From positions 2,071,001 through 2,135,000 of the forward strand of contig NZ_CP021247.1 of assembly GCF_017309955.1 (NCBI RefSeq): a DNA stretch of 64,000 nt. Direction: 5' to 3'. The notes under the pieces are model-generated. The model saw only the letters and a list, made by a program, of their open reading frames with translations. It was not told where the DNA came from and made no database searches. Each line of letters opens with the position of its first letter. Within the stretch, counting starts at the first letter, position 1. Origin of the DNA: Novosphingobium sp. KA1. GTDB taxonomy: Bacteria > Pseudomonadota > Alphaproteobacteria > Sphingomonadales > Sphingomonadaceae. A program made the translations under genes and the position numbers. Below are positions 43,849 to 53,034 of the stretch, in pieces.

Positions 43849-43873
43849 GCGTAGGGGCTGAGCGCCCCTTCGC
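43849..43873 (+). terminator. Weak hairpin after metW
   Basis: AGGGGC (43853-43858) and GCCCCT (43864-43869) form a 6-bp stem, extended by GCG/CGC across a T-T mismatch. Only two U residues follow, so termination would be weak. Confidence 0.35.
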
Positions 43874-44263
43874 GGCCAAATGCCGCGAAATTCCCCTGCA
43901 TTCCCAAGCTCGTTGTGGTGGGTTGTCCCGGTGAAAGCCGGGGGTGCCGCGGGCCGCATTCGGCCCATGCGGAGCGATTCGTTTCGCATTCGCACATGAG
44001 CGATTTCGCGAGCCGGCAACGCCCCCGCGCCAGCGCCATGACCTTGCAAAACGCCCGAGGCATATGGTCCGACTTGCCGAAGGGCGCTCAGAATCTTGCG
44101 GAAATCCGCCAGTCCCGAGCGGTGACATGTCGCATCTGGATGTTGCGCGGCAACATCGTCATAATCCTGTAGACCTTGCGGCGAGTCCGTATTACCATAC
44201 TCTCAATTAGTATTACTGAAGTGGGTAGCCGATTAATACGAAATTGATGCGAAGGGCAGGCGT
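43874..44263. other. Intergenic region before the sterol-desaturase gene
   Basis: About 390 bases without a gene. The last 80 bases are unusually AT-rich for this genome and contain GTATTAC twice as a direct repeat (44189-44195 and 44210-44216) exactly 21 bases apart, placing both on the same face of the helix. This is the likely promoter/activator region. Confidence 0.45.
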
Positions 44264-45250
44264 ATGGACGGAGTTCTCGTTGGCAAGAGGCTGATCGGCA
44301 CGCAATCACCGGTGACGGTGGGATGGGAGAACATCCCGCGCGTCGAAGGCGGGCCCTTCAAGCAGGTGTTTTTCACCTGGTTCCAGCCCACCGTGCTCTT
44401 CGGACTGCTTGCCTTCTGGTACTACGCGCCCAATTCCATCGCCAAGGCATCGACCGCGATCGGCATCGGCATCGGCTTCAAGGTGCTGCTGCTGACGATG
44501 GAGTACTTCTTTCCCCGCTACGAAAGCTGGCGGCTGACCTGGAAGGAATTCACCACCGACCTGTTCTATGTCGGACTTGGCTATACCGCGCTGCGGCTGG
44601 TCGACAACTACATCGGCGACGGCGTGATGATCGAGGCGATCCAGCATGCCTTCAACTGGGAGAAGTTCAGCTGGTTCACCGGCCTGCCGCTGCTGCTCCA
44701 GGCGTTCCTGATCGCCTTCATCTTCGATTTCGGCCAGTACTGGATGCACCGGGGCATGCACAACTGGTACCCGCTCTGGCTGACCCATTCGGTGCACCAC
44801 TACATCACCCAGCTCAACATCAACAAGGGCGCGGTGGGCAACCCCACCGAGCTGTTCCTGATTGGCCTGGGCATCGGCGGCTTCTTCGATTTCCTGCCGC
44901 GCGCCGCGATGCTGGCCGGGACCTTCGGCATGGCGATCAGCACCTACCAGCATATCAACGTGCGTTTCAACACGCCGCGCTGGTGGCGCTTCCTGTTCAA
45001 CACGACCGAGCATCACAGCGTCCACCACTCGCGTGATTACGAGGCGAGCCGCAGCAACTATTCCAATACTTTCGTCTTCATCGACCGCATCTTCGGGACC
45101 TGCGTCGATGGTGAGGCCGAGCTGCTCGGCATGGAAGGCGGTCGTCGTATGTCGATCCGCGAGCAGATGACCTACACATTCACGGAAGGCTGGAAGACGC
45201 TGAAGGAAAAGTTCCGCCACCAGGAACCAGCCGCCGTTCCTGCCGAATGA
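44264..45250 (+). CDS. Sterol desaturase/fatty acid hydroxylase family protein
   Basis: A 328-residue integral membrane di-iron enzyme. The histidine clusters HRGMH (near 163), HSVHH (near 179) and TEHHSVHH (near 250) are the expected metal ligands, set between hydrophobic helices (about 45-60, 65-85, 140-160, 200-225). Family members hydroxylate or desaturate sterols, carotenoids or fatty acids; sphingomonad relatives include carotenoid hydroxylases, but this gene has no carotenoid neighbours, so the substrate is open. Confidence 0.88.
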   Translation: MDGVLVGKRLIGTQSPVTVGWENIPRVEGGPFKQVFFTWFQPTVLFGLLAFWYYAPNSIAKASTAIGIGIGFKVLLLTMEYFFPRYESWRLTWKEFTTDLFYVGLGYTALRLVDNYIGDGVMIEAIQHAFNWEKFSWFTGLPLLLQAFLIAFIFDFGQYWMHRGMHNWYPLWLTHSVHHYITQLNINKGAVGNPTELFLIGLGIGGFFDFLPRAAMLAGTFGMAISTYQHINVRFNTPRWWRFLFNTTEHHSVHHSRDYEASRSNYSNTFVFIDRIFGTCVDGEAELLGMEGGRRMSIREQMTYTFTEGWKTLKEKFRHQEPAAVPAE

Positions 45251-45370
45251 TCTGCGCGGGCGCGCTCCCGCCGCGCCCGCTTCCCTTTTGTCCATCCCCT
45301 GCATCCGCCGGCCCCCACCGGGCCGGCGGACCTCGAACCGGCGCGCCGCAAGGGCGCCAACGGAGATCGC

Positions 45371-45997
45371 ATGCGCGCGCGTTTCATCGACTGGATCTGG
45401 CATGTCCGGGGCACTCTTGCCCTTGCCCCGCAGCAATCGGGCGAGGAGGCCTTTGACCGGCTGGAGCCCCTGTTCGGCGAAAGCGGCACCAGCCACCAGC
45501 GCAGCGGCGATACCCTGACCTTCAGCAAGAAGGACCAGGCCGCACAGGACAAGATGTCGGTCTTTGACGGCGGCGTGCTCCAGATCGAGCAGGGCGGGAC
45601 GGGATCGGTACTGCGCTACAATCTCACGAGCCGGGCGCTGCTGTTCTGCTTCCTCGCCCCGCTGCTGTTCCTCGCCTTCGGGCAGTTGACGGTGGCGCTG
45701 GGCAAGCTGGAAAGCCCCGCGGCAGAAGCGGGCAAGGAAGCGGGCGACAAGAAGGACGACAAGAAGGATGACAAGAAGCCGGCAGCGGCGATGAACCCGA
45801 TCGACAAGTTCCTCGGCGCTCCGGAGCCCGAAAAGCCCGACGCCAAGAAGGACAAGGAAAAGGGCGCCGACAAGAAGCATTCGCCGACCTCGGCCTACGT
45901 CTTTGCGGCATTCTTCGCGGCGCTTTACGTCATTGGCCGCATTCTCGAGGACCGGCTGGTCAGGAAGCTGTTCCGCAGGAAGTTGCTGGGGGTTTAG
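45371..45997 (+). CDS. Small two-helix membrane protein with charged loop
   Basis: A 208-residue protein not assigned to a named family. One membrane helix (ALLFCFLAPLLFLAFGQLTV, about 88-107) and a second (SAYVFAAFFAALYVIGRIL, about 173-191) flank an extremely charged, low-complexity loop including DKKDDKKDDKK. The N-terminal 85 residues look like a small folded cytoplasmic domain. GGAG precedes the ATG. Codon use is normal, so it is a real gene. Confidence 0.72.
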   Translation: MRARFIDWIWHVRGTLALAPQQSGEEAFDRLEPLFGESGTSHQRSGDTLTFSKKDQAAQDKMSVFDGGVLQIEQGGTGSVLRYNLTSRALLFCFLAPLLFLAFGQLTVALGKLESPAAEAGKEAGDKKDDKKDDKKPAAAMNPIDKFLGAPEPEKPDAKKDKEKGADKKHSPTSAYVFAAFFAALYVIGRILEDRLVRKLFRRKLLGV

Positions 45998-46261
45998 CGC
46001 GGGCGGTGCCGCGTCACCAATCTACTCGCGAACAAGACGTTGTAGATACTTGCCTTGCTTGACCGCGGCCATGCAAGCGCGTCGCTCGCCGCAACAACTT
46101 CGCCGTTGGATTGCGGTAGCGGGGAACGGCAGCTCCATTCACCCAAGCGTGCCGCTGTCCATGCACTGAATGGGCAGCAGCAGGTGATCCGCCTTGGTGC
46201 AGCCCATGTTCGCCTATGAAGAGGGCGGGATCGGCGGCCAAGCGCCTTCTAGCGCCCCCTG

Positions 46262-46651
46262 TCAGCCGACCTTGAGCCCGCAATAGATTCCCAGCTTGTT
46301 GCCGTCGGGATCGCGCATGTAGGCCCCGAAAGCGCCGCGAGCCTGCGGTTTGGCTTCGGGCGCGCCCTCGCAGGTGCCGCCATGGGCAAGGCCCGCCGCA
46401 TGCCAGGCGCGCACGGTGGCTTCGTCAGGGGCTTCGAACAGCACGGTGCCGCCGTTGGCATGGGTCGCCGGATTGCCGTCGCGGGCCGGGCCGAGCATGA
46501 ACTTGAAGCCTTCGACATCCCACAGCACGATCGGCCATTCGGGCGTCGACTGGCATGGCCCCACGCCGAGCGCGGCGAACGTCGCGTCGTAGAATTCACG
46601 TGCCTTATCAAGGTCATTGGTGCCGAGGCGCAGGCTCTTCAGGATCATCAT
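46262..46651 (-). CDS. VOC family protein (glyoxalase/bleomycin resistance fold)
   Basis: A 129-residue single-subunit VOC protein. LRLGTNDLDKAREFYDATFA opens the beta-alpha-beta-beta-beta unit and YMRDPDGNKLGIYC closes it with the conserved acidic ligand. GGGAGAG precedes the tandem ATG ATG at 46651/46648. It is a paralogue of the gene just upstream at 46707 and probably arose by tandem duplication. Reaction unknown. Confidence 0.85.
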   Translation of the reverse strand: MMILKSLRLGTNDLDKAREFYDATFAALGVGPCQSTPEWPIVLWDVEGFKFMLGPARDGNPATHANGGTVLFEAPDEATVRAWHAAGLAHGGTCEGAPEAKPQARGAFGAYMRDPDGNKLGIYCGLKVG

Positions 46652-46706
46652 GTCTCTCCCATGAGGCCCGGCCCGCGTCGTTTGCGCGGGCCGGTGCACA
46701 AGGCGG

Positions 46707-47090
46707 TCAGCCCATGCGGTACATCGCGCAGAGCTTGTTGTTGTCGGGATCGCGCAAGTAGGCGAGGTAGAGCGTGCCGAACGGGAATTCGCGTGGTCCC
46801 GGCGCATCCTCGCAGCTCAGTCCGCCCGCCGCGCAGCCCGCAGCGTGCCAGGCGTCGACCGCTTCGGCGCTGTCCATCGAAAAGCCCACGGTGCCGCCAT
46901 TGGCGAACGTCGCGGCCTTGCCGTCGAGCGGGCTGACGACCATGAAATTGGACCCGTTATGGCCGTAAGCAAGCCGCCCCGCGGCCGGGTCGGTCATCAG
47001 CGGCGTCGCGCCCATGGTGGCGAACACGGCGTCGTAGAAGGTCTTGGCGGCGGCGAGGTCGTTGCTGCCGACGCAGATGTGGCTGAACAT
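46707..47090 (-). CDS. VOC family protein
   Basis: A 127-residue VOC protein, start CAC-free MFSHICVGSNDLAAAKTFYD, end YLRDPDNNKLCAMYRMG. It aligns along its whole length with the neighbour at 46262-46651 (shared NDL...FYDA.FA, ANGGTV, DAWHAAG, RDPD.NKL), consistent with tandem duplication. AAGGGAAG precedes the ATG. Function unknown. Confidence 0.85.
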   Translation of the reverse strand: MFSHICVGSNDLAAAKTFYDAVFATMGATPLMTDPAAGRLAYGHNGSNFMVVSPLDGKAATFANGGTVGFSMDSAEAVDAWHAAGCAAGGLSCEDAPGPREFPFGTLYLAYLRDPDNNKLCAMYRMG

Positions 47091-47382
47091 GTAAGCTTCC
47101 CTTGCGGTTGTCCGGTGAACGGGGGGCTGGATTCGCGCGCAGAGATGTCGGCGCGGCGCGCGGCAGGGTCAATCGCGGGTATGACATTCAGCGGTGAATA
47201 TCGCACCGGTGCTGGGCCTCGGCGCGGGCGCCGGGCAAGAGATTGATCCGGAATGGATTGCACCCCGCCAAGGGCAATTGCATCCCGGCGGGAACGGCGC
47301 ATGATCCTTTCCCAGTCCATGCGGCGGGCCCGCGTGGATTCCCGGGGGTGTCCCTCACGGCATCGTTACCACGGAGACGCGC

Positions 47383-48168
47383 ATGGCGGTCATTGCGGTC
47401 TACAGCATCAAGGGCGGCGTCGGCAAAACCACGCTCGCGGTCGATCTTGCCTGGCGCTTTGCCGTGCATGGCGCGCGCGAGACGCTGCTCTGGGATCTCG
47501 ACATGCAGGGGGGCGCGGGCTGGGTGCTCGGCCATGAACCGGCCAAGGTTGCGCACCTGCCGGCGGGCGCGGCCGCGGTGTTCCAGCGGGATGGCAAGCC
47601 GCAGCACCTTGTGCGCCCCACCCATGTCGACCGCCTTTCGCTGATCTGCGCGGATGACAGCTTGCGCAGCCTGCCGCTGCAACTGGCCCGGCTCGGCCAG
47701 CGGCGGCGCCTCGCCGCCATGACCACGCGGCTGCGTTGCGAATACGAACGCATCGTGCTCGATTGCCCCGCCGGCATGAACGAGGTGACCGAACAGGTGA
47801 TCGCCGCCGCCGATCTTGTCATCGTGCCGCTGCCGCCATCGCCGCTGGCCCGCCGCGCGCTCGACATGGTGCGGCGCGAATTGCTGCGGCACCACACACG
47901 CCATGCGCCGATCCTGCCGGTCCTCTCGATGACCGACATGCGCCGCCGCCTGCACCGCGACCTTGCCTGCGGAGAGGCGCTGGGCTGGCCGCAAGTGCCG
48001 ATGGCGAGCGCGATCGAGCGATGCTCCGTTCACCGCCGCCCGATTGCCGAGTTTGCCGGGGGCACCCCGGCCGATCTTGCCCTGGGGCGGCTCTGGCGCG
48101 GGATCGAGGCCAAGCTGGCGGCGATGGCGCCCTTGCTTGGCGGGCAGCCACTGTCGCGCGCGGGATGA
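47383..48168 (+). CDS. ParA/MinD-type ATPase, orphan
   Basis: A 261-residue deviant Walker ATPase: YSIKGGVGKTTLAVDLAWRF is the P-loop with the signature lysine, LLWDLDMQGGAGW the switch region and IVLDCPAGMNEVTEQVI Walker B. There is no ParB, MinC, cellulose-synthase or flagellar partner next to it. Single ParA-like proteins can position varied cellular cargo, so the target is open. Confidence 0.85.
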   Translation: MAVIAVYSIKGGVGKTTLAVDLAWRFAVHGARETLLWDLDMQGGAGWVLGHEPAKVAHLPAGAAAVFQRDGKPQHLVRPTHVDRLSLICADDSLRSLPLQLARLGQRRRLAAMTTRLRCEYERIVLDCPAGMNEVTEQVIAAADLVIVPLPPSPLARRALDMVRRELLRHHTRHAPILPVLSMTDMRRRLHRDLACGEALGWPQVPMASAIERCSVHRRPIAEFAGGTPADLALGRLWRGIEAKLAAMAPLLGGQPLSRAG

Positions 48169-48309
48169 TCGCGCTGCCGGCCCTCATCCCGCCGCAGCGG
48201 CAAGGCGGGCAGTTATCCACGCGATTCCGCGCTCGCAGGCACTCTGCCGGAGGCTTCGTTCGGGCGGCGGGGTGGACGCTGGCGGGCGGGTTTGGCATTC
48301 AAAATCGCC

Positions 48310-48981
48310 ATGTGGCACATCTTCCAGTTCCCGCTCTGCCCCTTTAGCCGCAAGGTCCGGCTGCTGATGGCCGAGAAGGGCATCGCCTATGAACTTCAGA
48401 CCGCGCGTCCGTGGGAGGGTGAGGACAGGCTCTTCGCGATGAACCCGGCGGGCCGCACGCCGGTCGTGCGCGAGGCGGAGCGCAATATCGTCCTGTCGGA
48501 CAGCCGGGCGATCTGCGAATATTTCGAGGAGACGGTGGACCGGAACCCGCAGATCAGCGGAACCGCCCAGCAGCGCGCGGAAATCCGCCGTCTGGTTGCC
48601 ATGTTCGACGAGAACTTCTTCAACGACGTCTCGGGCCCGCTGCTGCACGAGCGCATGAAGAAGCGGCTGGTCCTGCGCCAGTCGCCCGATGCCAAGATCC
48701 TGCGCGAATCCATGAAGCTCGCGCACGATTATCTCGATTACATCGACTATCTGATCGATAATCGCCCCTGGCTGGCGGGGTCGACGATGACCCTGGCGGA
48801 TCTCACCGCCGCGGCGCAGATTTCCGTGGCGGATTATCTCGGCGGCCTCGACTGGTCGAGCCACGAGCAGGCGCGCGGCTGGTACCTGGTGATGAAGTCG
48901 CGCCCCTCGTTCCGTCCGCTGCTCAGCGAACGCATGGAAGTGATCCAGCCGCCGAGCCACTACGCCGAAGTCGACGCCTGA
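48310..48981 (+). CDS. Glutathione S-transferase family protein
   Basis: A 223-residue protein with a thioredoxin-like N-terminal domain (FQFPLCPFSRKVRLLMAEKG, with a cysteine at the catalytic position, and GRTPVV then DSRAICEYF) and a helical C-terminal domain (LAGSTMTLADLTAAAQISV). ATG at 48310 places the beta strand MWHIFQF at the N-terminus; a TTG six codons earlier is possible. Function beyond the fold is unknown. Confidence 0.86.
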   Translation: MWHIFQFPLCPFSRKVRLLMAEKGIAYELQTARPWEGEDRLFAMNPAGRTPVVREAERNIVLSDSRAICEYFEETVDRNPQISGTAQQRAEIRRLVAMFDENFFNDVSGPLLHERMKKRLVLRQSPDAKILRESMKLAHDYLDYIDYLIDNRPWLAGSTMTLADLTAAAQISVADYLGGLDWSSHEQARGWYLVMKSRPSFRPLLSERMEVIQPPSHYAEVDA

Positions 48982-49005
48982 GGGGCTCGCTTCCGGTTCG
49001 TGAGA

Positions 49006-49033
49006 AAAGGGCCGTCCGTTCGGGCGGCCCTTT
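49006..49033. terminator. Bidirectional terminator between GST and NDUFA9-like genes
   Basis: A 12-bp stem with one G-U pair (49006-49017 against 49022-49033, AAAGGGCCGTCC / GGGCGGCCCTTT) and a GTTC loop lies between two convergent genes, with U-rich sequence on both sides. Confidence 0.75.
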
Positions 49034-49057
49034 CTTGTTTGTGACCCGAGGAGGGGA

Positions 49058-50065
49058 TCAGGTGCGGGCGGGCTTGGCCCCGAAACGGCCGTGTTGGCGG
49101 AACTGCGTCATCCAGCGATCGAGGAACAGGCCCAGGGGCCGCGCGGCCACGCCCAGCTCGGCAAGTCCCGGCAGCAAGCCGCTGGCGACGCTGCCAGCCT
49201 TGAGCAGTTTCAACTGGTCGGTGCTGATCGGCGTGCCGGGCAGGGCGGCGATCAGGCTTGCCAGGGCGTCCGGCATGGGCATCAGCGTGCGTTCGCGGTT
49301 CTCGGCCACCATGATTCGCGTGTTGAGATCGAGCATCGAGATCACTTCGGGCCCGGCCAGTTCGAAAGTCTTGCCGCCATGCACCTCGGGAGCGGTCAGG
49401 GCAACGGCAATCGCAGCAGCGACATCGTCGACAAAGACCGGCTGAAGTTTCGCCTCGGGGGCGAATACCGGCAGCACCCGGGCGCGGGCGATGAGGCTGC
49501 CGAACATCATAACGAAATTGTCGTCCGGCCCGAACAGGATCGACGGGCGGATTACCGTGGCGCCGGGAAATTCGGAAAGGACGGCCTGTTCGCCTTCGGC
49601 CTTGGTGCGGGCATAGGCCACGTCCGACCCGGCATCGGCGCCAATTGCCGAGACATGCACGAAGGCCTGCGCTCCGGCTGCCTTGGCGGCTGCCGCGATC
49701 CGGCCGGCACCGCTGCCCTGGACCGCATCGAGATCGCCCGTGAAGGCACCCACGAGGTTCACGACGGCATCCGACCCGGCCAGCACCCGCGCGAGCGAAT
49801 CCAGCTTGGTCACGTCCACGCGGGCGAACTGGATCTGGCCAAGGTTGCCGAGCGGCTTGATGGCCCAGGCCTTGTCCGGGTTACGGCTGGCGATGCGGAC
49901 GCGGGCTTCGCGTTCGAACAGTTCCTGCGCCAGATGCCTGCCAAGAAATCCAGTGCCGCCCAGCACGGTGACGACTTTACCGGAAAGGCGTTCTCGGCCG
50001 GAAAGGCGTTCTCGGCCGGAAAGGGGTTTTGCGCCGGAAACGGATTCGGGGTTGCCTTGGCTCAT
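49058..50065 (-). CDS. Complex I NDUFA9-like NAD(P)-binding protein
   Basis: A 335-residue short-chain dehydrogenase-like protein. VVTVLGGTGFLGRHLAQELF is the dinucleotide-binding loop, and VRIASRNPDKA, HVSAIGADAGSDVAYARTKA and VIRPSILFGPDDNFV match the NDUFA9/NmrA-like group, many of which assist respiratory complex I. The N-terminal 30 residues contain three near-identical LSGRER/LSGK units from a DNA tandem repeat. The ATG at 50065 is chosen, but 50095 cannot be excluded. Confidence 0.85.
   Translation of the reverse strand: MSQGNPESVSGAKPLSGRERLSGRERLSGKVVTVLGGTGFLGRHLAQELFEREARVRIASRNPDKAWAIKPLGNLGQIQFARVDVTKLDSLARVLAGSDAVVNLVGAFTGDLDAVQGSGAGRIAAAAKAAGAQAFVHVSAIGADAGSDVAYARTKAEGEQAVLSEFPGATVIRPSILFGPDDNFVMMFGSLIARARVLPVFAPEAKLQPVFVDDVAAAIAVALTAPEVHGGKTFELAGPEVISMLDLNTRIMVAENRERTLMPMPDALASLIAALPGTPISTDQLKLLKAGSVASGLLPGLAELGVAARPLGLFLDRWMTQFRQHGRFGAKPART
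49981..50026. repeat. 18-bp tandem repeat in the NDUFA9-like gene
   Basis: CGGAAAGGCGTTCTCGGC occurs at 49981-49998 and 49999-50016 without change, with a partial third copy from 50017. Each unit adds six residues (LSGRER), so copy-number change keeps the frame. Confidence 0.8.
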
Positions 50066-50323
50066 GGTCTGAACGGCTCCTTCAGCGAGGCGCATGCGGG
50101 GCGAAGAGCGAAAAAATCCGCCTGAGCCGACTATGCGCACGTTGAAAAGGATTGGCACAAGGCAGGGGTGGGGGCAACCGAACGCTCGTCAAGACGCGGA
50201 ATTCCGGCGTTTTTGAAAAGATTTGAAAAAACTTGGTGCTGGGGCGTTGACAGGAATCGGGAAGCCCCTTAGAGGCGCCCTCCTACCCGGCGAGGACGGC
50301 AACAACGGCCCCCTCGCTTCCGT

Positions 50324-50410
50324 GCCCAGATGGCGGAATTGGTAGACGCACCGTCTTCAGGTGGCGGCGCTCGTAAGGGCGTGGAGGTTCGAGTCCTCTT
50401 CTGGGCACCA
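50324..50410 (+). tRNA. tRNA-Leu (anticodon CAG)
   Basis: An 87-base type II tRNA with encoded CCA. GCCCAGA (50324-50330) pairs with TCTGGGC (50400-50406), discriminator A at 50407. The D arm contains GGCGGAATTGGTAGACGC, the anticodon stem is CCGTC/GGCGG with loop TTCAGGT giving CAG, the long variable arm CGCTCGTAAGGGCG is leucine-like, and the T loop reads GGTTCGAGTCC. Confidence 0.96.
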
Positions 50411-50978
50411 TCACTTCTCAAGTGATTGAGAATGTTGGGGGATCATCGCAAGATGGTCCCCCAAACTCGTTCTGCGACGAGAAGGCGCTACGGGATAATG
50501 ACCCAGCGTCGCCCGTAGCACCCCGGAAAATCATCAATCCTGATGCCCGTGATTGCTACGGGACATTGCTACGAGATTTGCCCAAAGGCGTCCGTCGTCG
50601 AGGGCACAATTTCTGCTATCGGCACATGGTTCGGTCGATGCCCAGCGGCTGTTGAACCGGCTCGAAGTCTGGCGCTCGTTGCGGACCGACAGTCTCTCGG
50701 TGGATGCGGCGCTTCTTTCAGCCGATCGGCGGGCTGTTCTTCGTGTCATTGATGGCGCAGTCGGGCAGCTGAAAGCCCGTTTTGAAAATGCTCATGAGGG
50801 GTATTCTCGAGGCGGCGCCGGCCTGCTCCCGCACTATTCGTACTTCCCGAATTTCCGAACGGATTCTGAAAGGCCTGCCGGTGAGCACGTCGGCGCGCGG
50901 GCATGAAAAAAGGGCGAGGACTCCGCCGTCCTCGCCCCTTCCTGCATTCTTCCCGCGAGGGGAAGTCCGATGGCCCCG
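50411..50978. other. Gene-poor stretch between tRNA-Leu and ftsH
   Basis: About 570 bases with less GC bias than its neighbours. It holds a hairpin at 50434-50463 (TTGGGGGATCATC against GATGGTCCCCCAA, one G-U pair) just after the tRNA, a doubtful frame (TTG at 50553 to 50906, 117 codons) with poor codon bias, and the ftsH terminator. No integrase or attachment repeat was found. Confidence 0.5.
50906..50937 (-). terminator. ftsH terminator
   Basis: GGGCGAGGA (50912-50920) pairs with TCCTCGCCC (50929-50937) around eight bases; the leftward transcript ends in six U residues. It begins about 40 bases after the ftsH stop codon. Confidence 0.8.
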
Positions 50979-52910
<1,932 letters not shown>

Positions 52911-53034
52911 CGTTGGTGAAACCGTCCTTTCGCCCGCCAATGTAGGTGCGGGCGGCTGAATCGCAAGTTAGCAGAGGCATTCACTGTAGTCGCAAAGCGG
53001 CCAAGAAGCGACAGCGCATGCGCCGCCGCCCCTT

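Noticed and set aside
50553..50906. 117-codon frame downstream of tRNA-Leu as a gene
   Set aside because: TTG start without a clear ribosome-binding site, codon third positions unlike real genes here, and no recognisable domain.
50324..50978. Prophage or genomic island at tRNA-Leu
   Set aside because: No integrase, no repeat of the tRNA 3' end and the next genes are core (ftsH).
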